Below are positions 9,199 through 41,956 of a DNA stretch of 64,000 nucleotides, piece by piece (position 1 is the first letter of the stretch; each line of letters opens with the position of its first letter). The DNA is taken from the NCBI GenBank assembly GCA_947247005.1, contig OX365944.1, forward strand, positions 59,812,096-59,876,095, written 5' to 3'. The notes under the pieces were generated by a model that saw only the letters and a program-made list of their open reading frames with translations, was not told the DNA's origin and ran no database searches. The stretch comes from Spisula solida. Taxonomy: Eukaryota > Mollusca > Bivalvia > Venerida > Mactridae. A program made the translations under genes and the position numbers.

Positions 9199-9534
9199 TT
9201 AACTAACCTGATTCATGTATGTAAACATCACAATATCCAGGGCGCATTATATGACTCTGCGAATCCTAAATCTCATGATGTAGATAAACAAGTACTACTA
9301 AACACAATAAGACTGGTGCACATGAGAGCAGCCTTGCCATTAGTCAATTTGCTCAGAAAGAGTTACCATACTCATCTTTTACAGGGCACTTGTTACATTG
9401 ACCGGACGGTGGACAGTACGATGATAGAATGGAAACACAGTTACTATCATGCATTCCATCGGATCAAAGGAAAAGTCCGCTTTCTGAACACATTCACATC
9501 CCGACTTGAACCTTTTATGGCAGATACATGGTAA
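9199..9534 (+). other. Unidentified open frame, possible orphan exon
   Basis: An open frame of about 112 codons reads from LTNLIHVCKHHNIQG to LEPFMADT. Its codon use and residue mix look like real protein (TMIEWKHSYYHAFHRI), unlike the surrounding shadow frames. A possible acceptor (GGAACAG) ends at 9198. The frame closes at ACATG-GTAAGC, which looks like a splice donor. I do not recognise the family. It lies between the 3' ends of PRXL2A and KAT6, on the + strand. It may be an exon of an unrecognised gene or a fragment copied from one. No partner exon was found. Confidence 0.35.
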
Positions 9535-9945
9535 GCATTAACTACCTGGTAGCTCACTAAATGGCCAATCAGACCTTTGACCAATGATGCTTTTAACAAC
9601 TTGGCTATCTTTTAAGTTATTTTATACATCACTTGTACAAATTTGAGAATACAGTAAAATTGCACCAGATGAAATACTGGTCAGGCCACTCCAAATATCA
9701 GTTAACAGAATAAAACACACCGTAAAAACGCTCTACATTAACGAGGAACATTCACCTACATCACATCATCAAATCCCCCGGACATTCCACTGATCTACAG
9801 GTATTGCATAGCTAACTGCATCTTCTATACTCAAATCCTTCGTCAGCTTTCAAATAAACAGGGAATAATAACAACATAACATCCAGCTTAAAATTCAACA
9901 AAGTATTCTTTAATTAAATAGTAAATGCGCAATCCACAATGGGAG

Positions 9946-9951
9946 TTTATT
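9946..9951 (-). promoter_or_regulatory. Possible distal KAT6 polyadenylation signal
   Basis: TTTATT on the + strand (AATAAA on the -), about 1.3 kb after the KAT6 stop. Confidence 0.3.
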
Positions 9952-10252
9952 ACACAGTTATATATACAAAATGACAAATATAATAAATGAAAGAAGGTGG
10001 TATGAATGATAGCAATGGTAAGAATATAAAATCATACAAACATACTCGCTTCAAAATAGTGACTGCCTTACAAAATAAAAGATCTAAAACACGAGATTCA
10101 GTACACTCAACTATAGCGTGAAATCTTTCCAAGAATGTGACCAAACAATTGGTGCATAAAACAACATAAAAACAATAAATGGCCACCTTTATAGATATTT
10201 ACTAACCTTTCGTCGGTATTACTTAAAGTTCAGTATCAACTATAAAACAAAC

Positions 10253-10258
10253 TTTATT
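10253..10258 (-). promoter_or_regulatory. Likely KAT6 polyadenylation signal
   Basis: A canonical AATAAA on the - strand about 0.98 kb downstream of the KAT6 stop codon. The region 10259-11238 is then the 3' UTR. It is AT-rich with no convincing frame. Confidence 0.45.
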
Positions 10259-11238
10259 AAATTAGAATAGAAAAAAATCTAAATCTGGCATATCACAAGT
10301 TCTACAATCAACAACCAAGTGAATATTTACATTGTATAGAATAATTCCCTCACATAAATGTACAGGTTTGCATGGAATGAGGATTGACAACAGATCAAAT
10401 AATAATGAAGTGTTTGTTTTTTAGTCTACATCAGTTGGATGTTGGTCGATCAAAATTTACACATATTAACAAATATATACACAAGGCAACCAATAATGAA
10501 AACACAACAGGATGTAATACTAAAGGCATGGTGGAACAAGAGATGGGGGATGATTATCCACATGGGTACAGACTAGATATTGCAGCACATTTAACTCCGG
10601 GCTTCCAGCAATATAACCTTATACATGTCGCTTATTTACTGATCAACACATTAACCAAATTATTCAAGGGCTTCAACAGCTGTTGGGGTTAGAGTAAAGC
10701 CCAATCTATGAATCAATATTAAAATTTATCTAAACCTTGTAGAAAAACGTTCAAATCTTCTAAAATTGACATTTCTTCAAGTACATTGTCGGGTGTTTGG
10801 CATGAAAGAAACCTGACGTAAATAAAAAAAACAAATTTGACAAAACTACATATTAACCCTGCCATTTATACTGTAGTTCTAAATAACTATTACACACTTT
10901 AACTGCACAGTTATGTACATAAATCACTATGACAATGTGTATTGAATCGTAGGTTTGGCACAAGACGTTTGTAATTCAAGCTTTGGTGAAGTTAATCTTA
11001 CAAGACAACATTTGGTATAAAGTCAATATTACAACTATATTGCGCCAAACCTGCAAAATTGTTAACATGTAATTCACTAAATAATTTTGACATTCCCAAG
11101 GAAATAAATAAACCGAGACCAGCCCACAATCTGAACAACCCTATATAAAGCACTGACACGTCATTGTGTGATAAAAATCGCATACACGTAGTAATATTGC
11201 CACACTTTATATTTAGCACAGAACACAGCAGTGTCTTT

Positions 11239-32836
<21,598 letters not shown>

Positions 32837-35800
32837 GTTCAAAGTGAATTAGGTTGAAGAACACAACCACTAATCAGTCACATATTATTGTCTTACACTA
32901 TCATCTCCATCTTAAAATGAATTGTAAATGCAATGAGTTTTTATCACTTAGAAATGTATCCATTCCCAGAATTTATAAATCTGTTTGTACCTGAAAAGTA
33001 ATCAATAAACAAGCTTAGATACAAAAAAAAACTAGGGAACCCATGATAAAATCTTATAAAGGGACAAAGGCCTGGTTAAAATATAAACCCGTAGCATCCC
33101 GTTAATATTCGCGGGTCGGCGGGAAGACAGTTAGTGCCTAAAATAAAACCTGTTTATTACAATAACCAGTGCATGAATCACTTACAATTAATATTCATCA
33201 AAAAGAAGATACATTTATAGAATTATTCGCAACCTTATAATAAAGCCCATTAACTAATTAAAACGATCATGTCCTGTCAATCGCACCAATTTCAGCTCTC
33301 GGCAGAAATCAAAATGGCCGCCGGAAAGCCAAATTTTGTGAATACATTTTTTGTAAACTTCAGTGACTCATTATCAAAAATTCTTCAGTGAAATGTTAGG
33401 CGTAACATATAAGTAATCGAAAACATCCATTAACTTCTAACCGTATTGTCAGTCAATGACAAACGACAGAATTTAAATACATATGACCAGTTGGAAAATG
33501 TATTCGGCGTAAAAACTAACAAAAATCGTTGTTTTTTGTGTTTTTGAGAAATTAATGGAAGTTTCATACACTTTTACTGCATTAGTTAAAGTTTGGTCTT
33601 TAATTATACATACCCCTTTCTTTCTGTCTTTTGTTCTAACCATTATAATTCACTAAATTCATAATAAGCACAATTTTGACTTTCCGTTCAAAACAATATG
33701 GCTACCGATGGACAACAGACGCTGGCCTATTTGTTGGGAGATTTTCGTTTGACCTACATTTTTCATGTTCGATTATTGCAATAAGGAAGAATACAATAGC
33801 AAAATGATATATCACAAAATGTACATAAATATATTTATTGTGTTTATTATACAAGTTTATATTGTAATCAAGTCGATTTTAGGCATCAATTTAATTTCAA
33901 TTAATGTCACGTGATCATTAATCTCTTATGTTATCGTTTGAAGAACAGTTTGCATTCGGTCAATAAAATGCAGCAATGTGATTGGTTCAAAATTATAATT
34001 GATCCAACCTGCAGTTAATTTGTTGATTTGTGAATGTCAACAAGACGAAGTGATGGTCTACGAAACATATGGTTACGTAATCACTTATATTCGCAAATAG
34101 GTGAATCTTGGTCTAACGATCTAATGATGAATGAATGAATGAATATAAGACTAGATCCGTAGTCGATTCGACATATTTAATTAGCATTCATGACTGTATC
34201 AAAGAGAGCATCACCCAGACGAACCTGCAAAATACATAAGAAATGACGTAATGATCCGTATTAATCGTTCGTACTAGTAGATCTTATAAACACTCGGTTA
34301 CAATATTAACACGGAATCTATAGATATGTAGCTGCCGTTATGTTATAGTATCCGAATATTTTCTTTTTATTACCGATACTTTTTGTATGGGGCGATCTGT
34401 TAAGAAAATATTCATGATAATTAATGCGTTGACTCTCAGCGTGATTCCGACGCGCGTAATTATACCATACGCACGGGTGCCACGTGCACCACCGAAACAC
34501 AGGGCCCGACATTTTCATACTTTAACCAAAACACCACCCATGTGAAAAGGCAGACCCAGGGTCCGATTAAGTCCCATGGTCATGAAATAAACATAGGCAT
34601 CGTATCGGCTGGTTCTTAACCACCGAGTCAAATCGTTCACTGCGGGTAGACGGCTCATAACGCATGGTGAGACGGCATTTTACCGGTTGAAACACTGACG
34701 GAGGCAAGAAAATCGATTGTCAATTTTTCATTTTAACCTCTAGCTACGATATGGAGATAATTCCGTTTTCATATTATTATCTCAGCTTGTATGTATTCCA
34801 CATACTTTCCGAGCAAAAAGTCGCGTCAAATGCGCAAGAAATAGCGTCATTTTACTGTTCTGTCTCACTAAAAAAAACTTTGGGGCAAATGTTTGTCATG
34901 CAAGCATCATGCCCGATAACATTTTACTGTTTCTGATAAGTCTAGAAAGACAAAAAAAGGGGTTGCGCAAAAATCTTGAAATGAACGCGTGTGAATACTT
35001 TTCCGAGCGAAATACTTTTGAATGCGTGGGTAACTGGTGTATCAAGTAATCCTAGTTTTTTCGTGTTTCGATGGTTTAAACCTCCGAAAACTCACTAGAT
35101 CTGAGTAATATCGCCAGTCTGTACAGTAGTGTCCGTCAAAAGGGGTGCTTTTATTTATCGCGAGTGATATCTACCCTTATGACAGACTTGGCATCCAACG
35201 ACTATTTTCTTTTCCCACGTTACTGTAATGAGTTATGGTTCAAGGGAAGTGCGGTGCAGTCTAAGGGGGTTTTACCATCAGAATGGCCTTTGGGGTAGGG
35301 ATTTTACCATATGGGTTTAAAAAAGTTAAAGTCCCCACTCTTTCCGGGGGCGTGGTTTCAATTGACTGGTGTATAAAGACATGATTGACAATTATAAATA
35401 TGTTTGTTGTACTAGTCATCCGAGTTAATCGGTAACATCCGCTTCGAGTGCGAAAGGTCCCGGGTTTGGTGCTAGGCTGCGACATACCTCCTGGCTTGAT
35501 TGGTGCTTGATTGATGCTCTGTGCATAGTTACAGATATTATAACTGCTGGTTCATCCGGTGTCAGGATAATGATTGTGACTGGGTAGTTTTCATATTTTA
35601 TGACCGGAATTCTGTTGATCAGTTGGACTTAAAATAAAATTAAAAAAATAATCTGAAACAACCGCTACTTACTAAATAGTTAATGCTTTATTGGTGCCAT
35701 TAATAATTCAACAAACAAACAGGATTACAATTAGCATGTTATGTGGACGAAACCGCTATCCGTTTTCAATGCCAGATAAAGTACCATTTTCTCTTGGAAT

Positions 35801-36450
35801 TTATAGTTTACATAATTAATATTATCTTAAACTTAGACACAAAGAATGGAAAAAATATAAATCGGAATACCCCGCCAGCAAACCTTTTCTGTTTTTGCAA
35901 GCTCAATCGCGTCAACCTAATGGATCGATATTCGCTTTAGATTGTACACATTGAAATCAAAGCGCTGCAAGCGCTGAAGGCCTGGGTCTAAACTGTATTC
36001 GCTAGAGAAGAAATTTACTGACTGAACTGAAGTAAATGTAAACGGATCAAAAATGTTTTGTAGAAAATACACGTCCTCTTTTACTGCCAGTTATGTTGAC
36101 CTTAGAAAGTTGTAGAGTTAATCTATTGGTCATGCTTAACTTGCCTCTACGGAAGCGGCAGTGTAGCATAAAATGCAATACTTCAAATATAAAGCATTTT
36201 TTAGGATAACTCCTGCTAAAGTTTAAAAAAAGTTAAATGGATAATGTGCAGTAATTGTTGATATATGTGTTCATGTTAAAACGTTGAAAAAAGAATAATT
36301 ATGTACACTCGTCATACTGATTTAGCTCACACAATGTAAACGTAGTTATAGGGGAGGTAATCCAGTCTTAGAATGATGCAATCGGCATTTATACTCATAC
36401 GCAGTTATCCCCCTTGCAACTTTTAAAGGCGGAGAATGGGGATAGAGGGG
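32837..36450. other. KAT6 upstream/promoter region and intergenic DNA
   Basis: No coding frame is supported. A YY1-like AAAATGGCCGCC followed by CCGGAAAG (33311-33328) and a second ATGGCTACC (about 33699) lie 0.5-0.9 kb upstream of the KAT6 start, where a non-coding first exon and promoter would be expected. The rest is AT-rich unique-looking sequence plus one SINE head at 35408-35482. Confidence 0.4.
35408..35482 (+). repeat. tRNA-derived SINE head
   Basis: CATCCGAGTTAATCGGTAAC and TCCGCTTCGAGTGCGAAAGG look like tRNA D and anticodon arms, followed by a degenerate B box GGGTTTGGTGC. Pattern of molluscan tRNA SINEs; no intact tRNA. Confidence 0.5.
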
Positions 36451-36800
36451 GTGTAAAACTGATATTTACCAAGCTCAGCTATGTCAAGATCAATTTGTTA
36501 CAATACAATATTTGCGTAGTTTGGATATTATCAATTCCAGTGTGTTGCAAAGAGAAAATTTATAAGTTTAGTATTTATATGATAGATAGGTAGAAAGATA
36601 TTGATGCAATTGTTATCACTCAGAATGGTTTGTTTTATAAACGTTGCTACAGTATTATTTAATAATATTTTTTATCATGTCCTAGGCGATCGCTTCCACA
36701 TAAAGAGTAGTTCAATATTTACCTCCCCTTTTCCGGATATGTTCTGTAGAGTATTGAACAAATTCAATATACGTCTATCGTTTGTATAAGAATTACAGTT
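36450..36800 (-). pseudogene. LINE 3' end, frameshifted copy
   Basis: On the - strand it encodes LQNISGKGEVNIELLF, the post-RT C-terminus of a LINE ORF2, then loses frame from an extra T. Its DNA is closely similar to 38400-38720, where the frame continues to HRLGHDEN and TRRF-stop. Confidence 0.7.
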
Positions 36801-37004
36801 AAAAAATAACATGCATATTGTCCTCGCATGAGTGCATGCAGTTTGGATAGCTCGCATCATTGATTAAGAAATGATCATATCCGACCAGGAATACCTGACA
36901 GTGACGTCACATTGTGTTTACAATCCAATGTTTACTTTATTAATTGTTCTACAAAAAATGTGGATTATCATTATATTTCTTTACCTATAATCTCAATATG
37001 ACAT

Positions 37005-37075
37005 CGTAGTCGAGAGGGTAACAGCGCAGTATTAGTAGTTGAAAGGTATCGAGTTCGAACCCCGTCCGCGTAATT
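37005..37075 (+). repeat. tRNA-derived element with Pol III terminator
   Basis: A-box-like GTAGTCGAGAGGGTAAC and a strong B box GAGTTCGAACCCC, followed by a T run (Pol III terminator). No acceptor stem pairs, so it is a SINE or tRNA pseudogene. Confidence 0.5.
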
Positions 37076-37636
37076 TTTTCCCGCTCGTTACTATTTTGCA
37101 ATTAAATAAAGTATGAGTGAAAAATGAATTAAATCTTTGTCATTTCACTAAACTAAAAAAAAAGCTAAGAACGCGTTTTAAATTCTTTTAGTGAGTCTTA
37201 TATGAATAATGAGAAAGCAACGTCTGTTCTAAACGTGTTTTACAGAGTATGTGCTTTTTAAGAGCTTTTATTAATCATAAGATAAAAGAATATTGTCCGA
37301 CTCGTTATTGTATTAAATCATTAAATACATTTCCCGTATATTATACAAAAAATACATTCATACAGTTTGTCTACCACCAGCTTTGAACTTGGATCGCCTG
37401 TGTGACAAGCAACCAACACATCCACAGGACCATGTTTTGTTTGGGCTATTAGAATTGATAAGTACATACTTCTATTTAATAAAATCATTAATCCGTTGGG
37501 GATATACCCTGCTTATTTATAGATTGTTGACAAAATGACGTAACTGTCAAAAATTGTTGGTCAGTGTTTGTTTAGATTACTCGCTTTATTTCTTAAATGA
37601 CATATTATGATATTTTCGACCCTATTGCCTAAGTTG

Positions 37637-37973
37637 AAATAATGCACAAGTCAATATTATGCCCACACGGGGGAGCGGCGGGGATACAGGGGAAATTAGA
37701 CAGACGAATCTTCCCGACAGGCGGGAATTTGATAACCTTATCGACTCCGAGTCCCGGTAAATAGACTTTGGTCCGGGAATTTCGACACCGCGAAAGATGA
37801 CATCGATACTTTTATACGTGTTTTTATCATAGTACTCTAATGAAAAACTATGCCACACGGTGGGGATTTAGACAATAAGCATTGTCTCCAGAGTGGGGAT
37901 TTGTTCCTTTAAAAAATGAAAATGTCTAATTCCCCCTGGGTCGCCCAGGGCGGGCAAAATATTGACGGGTGCA
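37637..37973. mobile_element. Harbinger-like MITE, copy 1
   Basis: ~337 bp. TIRs TGCACAAGTCAATATTATG and, inverted, CAAAATATTGACGGGTGCA. It sits inside the LINE with a 3-bp target site now TAA/TAT. Shares most of its body with the MITE at 38110-39029. Confidence 0.8.
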
Positions 37974-38109
37974 TATGTTGGGGGATGTGAGATATTTTGG
38001 TCTGTTTTATAGTTATGTTTGAATTGTTCTAATGTATTAGACATTTTGACATTGGACGGAAGACTATTCCATAATCTGATTGAGCTTGGAAGGAAACTGT
38101 TAAAGTAAT

Positions 38110-39029
38110 GCACCAGTCAATATTTTAGTTTAAGTTTGATATATATTTTATTTCTAATGAAATATGATTGGGCAACAGGCTTGGCCTATATTAGCCCTCT
38201 CCCTACATGGTACATATTACACAATTTATAAATAACTGACAAATATATATATAGAATGAGTTCAATACATTTACAATTAAATGAAATCAGAAAAACGAAA
38301 GAAAAATAACATTTTGTAAACAGAAAAGTCGAAATGCAACAGGGTGTGAGATAGTGTAATAGAATAGAGAGATTAAGAGAGAGAAAGGGGGCAGATGGGG
38401 TGTTAGGTTGATTGTTACTAAACTCATCTATGTCAAGATCAAATTGCTATAATAAACTATATTCGCGTAGTTTAGATATTATCAATTCCAGCGTGTTGTA
38501 AAGAGAAAATTGATAAGTTTAGTATTTATATGGTAGATAGGTAGAAAGATATTGATGCAGTTGTTGTCACTCAGAATCGTCTGGTTTGTTTTATAAAAGT
38601 TGCTACAGTATCATTTAATAATATATTTTCATCATGTCCTAGGCGATGGCTTCCACATAAGAGTAGTTCAAGATTTACCTCCCCTATTCTGGGTATGTTC
38701 TGTAGAATATTGAATATTTATTGAGTCAATAAGGGGGCGGCGATCCCGGGGGGATTAGACATTTTTATGTCTAAATCCCCACCCTGGTGACAATGTTTAC
38801 TGTTTAAATTCCCACCGTGTGGCTTAGCTTTTCATCCTGGTAAAAACACAAATTAAAATATCACTGTCGTCTTTCGCTGTGTCGAAATTCCCGGAGCAAA
38901 GTATATGCCCCGGGACACGGAGTCGATAAGGTCGCCTATAATTCCCGCCTGTCGGGAAGATTCGTCTGTCTAATTCCCCCTGTATCCCCGCCGCCACCAC
39001 CTCGGGTGGGCATACTATTGACTGGTGCA
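38110..39029. mobile_element. Harbinger-like MITE, copy 2, carrying a LINE insertion
   Basis: 920 bp bounded by TGCACCAGTCAATA and its inverted repeat, with TAA on both sides (38107-38109 and 39030-39032), the 3-bp TWA target typical of PIF/Harbinger. Without the nested LINE it would be about 312 bp. No transposase. Confidence 0.85.
38124..38723 (-). mobile_element. 5'-truncated LINE inserted in the MITE
   Basis: 600 bp between direct repeats AGTCAATA (38116-38123 and 38724-38731), an 8-bp target duplication taken from the MITE's own TIR. On the - strand it encodes ILQNIPRIGEVNLELLLCGS, HRLGHDEN and TRRF-stop, followed by a ~0.4-kb 3' UTR ending in TAAACTAAAA. Confidence 0.8.
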
Positions 39030-39251
39030 TAAGTAGTCGTACGACAGTATGGTATACGAAGATTCTGTCCAAGTGAGCGGAGATTGTAATTGTTTTGTTC
39101 TGGGATATAAGGGACGAATAGATCTTCCATATTTTGTGATCTTAATCATTTTAATGTTTTAAATACGAGATTCATATTTTGTTTTTCGCGTCGGGCTTTG
39201 AGCGTTTCAAGACCTAATTCTTTATGTAAATAGGCGCGTGATGAATTTTGA

Positions 39252-39330
39252 CGAAGTCCTGTTATTATACGGGCCGCTTCAATCGGGACGCTTTCTAGAT
39301 TGAAGCGGCCCGAATAATAACAGGACTTCG
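39252..39330. repeat. 79-bp hairpin with 32-bp arms
   Basis: Arms 39252-39283 and 39299-39330 are inverted copies with one mismatch, around a 15-nt loop. The left arm is the LINE segment encoding EAARIITGLR (- strand), so the right arm is an inverted duplicate at the LINE's 5' edge. Confidence 0.85.
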
Positions 39331-41540
39331 TAGTTGTGTCGTTGTGAATGACAATTATGCTTCAGTACTATTTCTTTTCCACTTTTACATGTAACAGTCA
39401 TGTTAAATAGTGATGTTCCGCATTTTAAAGGCGGGTTAGTGAGATCTGAGTAGAACTACTTTTATTGCGAATGTATGCGCATGTAATGTAAGAGGGAGTT
39501 TTGGAAATTTGGATTTGGCAGCCTGCCAATTCAGACAGGTAAATATGGTATTATAACTAAGGCCTGAGGGCTCCACCCCAGGCAAAATAACATTTTCTAA
39601 TTGCCATGTAATGAGCTGCGATTAGTTCGAATTATCTGTTCGGATGCTTTTGGTTTCCCTACAAGATGAAATGAGCGTTAGTCCAAGCTGTCGAAAAGTA
39701 TAATAAATTATTAGTTTTAGCAACCAAAAGACTGAGTGTCCTAGCTGAATGACCCAGTTTCCACAACAAAACGACTATAATGCCTAGTTTAAGATGTCAG
39801 AAATCCTAAAACGAAGAAGTGCCCAGCACACTGCCAACCAAAAAAACCCAACCCTTGTCCCAGCTGTTGAAAGTTGAATGGAAATCAAAAGTTTCAGCAA
39901 ACAAATGGCAGAATGCCTACGCTGAATGACCTAGTTACAACAGTAAAACTGCTGAACTACATAGTTATAGCTGCCTTAATCCCCAAAAGCCAAGTAACAG
40001 TATTAAGACGTTGAAAGGCACGGTTTCAGCTGAATGACCTAGTTTTAGCAATTAAAAGCTGAAAGCCATAGCCGGATTCTAACATCTATCCAACGTTAGA
40101 TTCCGACGTTTACCCAACATCATTATTCCAACCATATTTGAACCATAATTATACTGGCATTCTTGCCCAGTAATGGCCCATCGCTGGTAGAGGCAACCAG
40201 ACAGTTCTCACTGCAGACATTTCTCCACCTACACTTTTCTCACTGCATACGTTTCTCACTGGGATATGTAAATCGTGGGGACAGAAAATTTGAAATTCGC
40301 AAACATTAACCCTCGCGAACTACTTCCAAATTAGAAATTCGCAAAAATTTAGCCTCGCGAAAATAAATGCTTTTACAGTACTTGACTAAGGGGAAATTTA
40401 ACTACAACGTGTGTTTGTAAATCTATTGACCTCTTTGTATTTTTTGACAGATGGATACTTGTATGATGGGGAATCATGACCGATGATGGCCCAGCACTGG
40501 AATTTAGCCTTTTAGCAGTTCCTGAAATTAGATTTAAAAACATTTCACAACCAGTAACAAACTGAACATCAAGTGATATGATATGTACCACAAGGCATGA
40601 TTACATTTATTACATGTATTACCAGTCAAATTTTAACACACTTATTATCACTAAAGTAAGTAACATATTAATTTGTATATGTAGCATTTTACAGTTAATT
40701 AATAAGGTGTAGTTACATGCAGTGCGACTCATCCAACTGAACATATTATATAAGACAAAAATAAGAAAATATTTAAATCCACAGGTGTGGCATTAAACAT
40801 TTAAAAATAAACAATTCTTTTCCTCGATTATAAAGATACACAATGTACACATTCTCCTGAATTAATGTTAAAATTAATTTACAATTTGTTGTGATCTGTT
40901 TGCTATTCAGAGAATTCATGTGTATGTAGCTTTAGACTGAACATTCTTATATTATGTTTACCGACTCTAGAGTCGGGTGTTATGTACTTGTGTCTGGACT
41001 ATTAATTTGACCCCTTGATCTTAGAGAAGAGTGTAATTGTTGGGCATAGATTATAAAATATTACCATGGATACATCGGTGGGGGATGATATAAACTAATA
41101 AAATCATTATTTATAAATCACTAATCTCAGGAAGTTAGACAAATCTTATATACACACATTGATAATAATGTACATTGCTGAATTAATAAAACTTGTTATA
41201 TTGATGTAAATGCCTTTAAAATACACAGATCGTGCACTTTGCTTGATACTGGGATAGTCATACATTTGATAAGTGTAATTACAATGCCATTGATAATTTA
41301 TTTAAAATTCAATTTTGATAATAATTGAAACTGATATTTGGTCAATTAAAGACTAAAAATTAAACTTAATGCCAGTAGATAAGTTTAAAATCATGGTATA
41401 CAATAAACACTATAGTATTACTGATACCATTACTATATGCCAGTACTGGACCATTGCTGTTGTGCAGACCGGGTTTAGTTCTGGGTTAATCATACTGAAA
41501 TACTTGTTGAAGTATAAATGATATTTGACGGGAAAACAAA
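39331..41540. other. Intergenic stretch
   Basis: No gene supported. AT-rich, with scattered CCAACGTT/TCCGACGTT words near 40080-40130 related to the tandem repeat at 41542. Confidence 0.5.
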
Positions 41541-41541
41541 C

Positions 41542-41790
41542 ATTATTCCAACGTCGGTACAACATCATCAAACACGATTCTAACTTCATTACAACGTTGG
41601 ATAAAGGTTATCGACGTCGCAACCTAAATCCAACATTGACACAACATCCACACAACGTCGGTACAACGTCAAAACACATGTTGTAAAAACATCGTGATTC
41701 TAACATCGGTACAACGTAAGATAAAGGTAATCGACGTCGTAACCTAAATCCAACGTTGAACCGACGCCCACACAACGTCGGGTGTTTACT
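41542..41790. repeat. Tandem repeat rich in ACAACGTCGG
   Basis: Two-plus imperfect units of about 105-125 bp built on ACAACGTCGGTACAAC, GATTCTAAC, GATAAAGGT, ATCGACGTCG and AACCTAAATCCAACRTTG. Confidence 0.75.
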
Positions 41791-41956
41791 GGAAACAAGC
41801 ACTCAAAACACAGCCAACTGTATCATTAATAAAGAGTAAACAAAACATTGTTTTTTAAATAAAATGTATGATATCTAAGATATCATAAATTTTATGAAAG
41901 CTTTTTTTTACTCTTTGTCAATGATACAGCTACCTGTGACTAAAAGCATAATTAAA

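Larger units (their letters stand above)
37560..39290 (-). pseudogene. LINE ORF2 C-terminus broken by two MITE insertions
   Basis: Reading the - strand: 39290-39033 encodes AARIITGLRQNSSRAYL, ELGLETLKARRE, then (after a frameshift) NNYNLRSLGQNLRIPYCRTT. 38106-37974 encodes FNSFLPSSIRLWNSLPSN to SHPPT. 37636-37560 encodes FNLGNRVENIII. The pieces are separated by a 920-bp and a ~337-bp insertion. Dropping each insert and one 3-bp target copy rejoins the frame exactly (RTTTYFNSFLP and PPTYFNLG), which shows the MITEs came later. Inactive copy. Confidence 0.85.

Noticed and set aside
10384..10692. 102-codon + strand frame near the KAT6 3' UTR
   Set aside because: No homology, no splice context I trust, and it overlaps the likely KAT6 3' UTR on the other strand.
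36675..36860. Separate small gene on the - strand
   Set aside because: The frame is the end of a LINE ORF2 (LQNISGKGEVNIELLF) with a frameshift.
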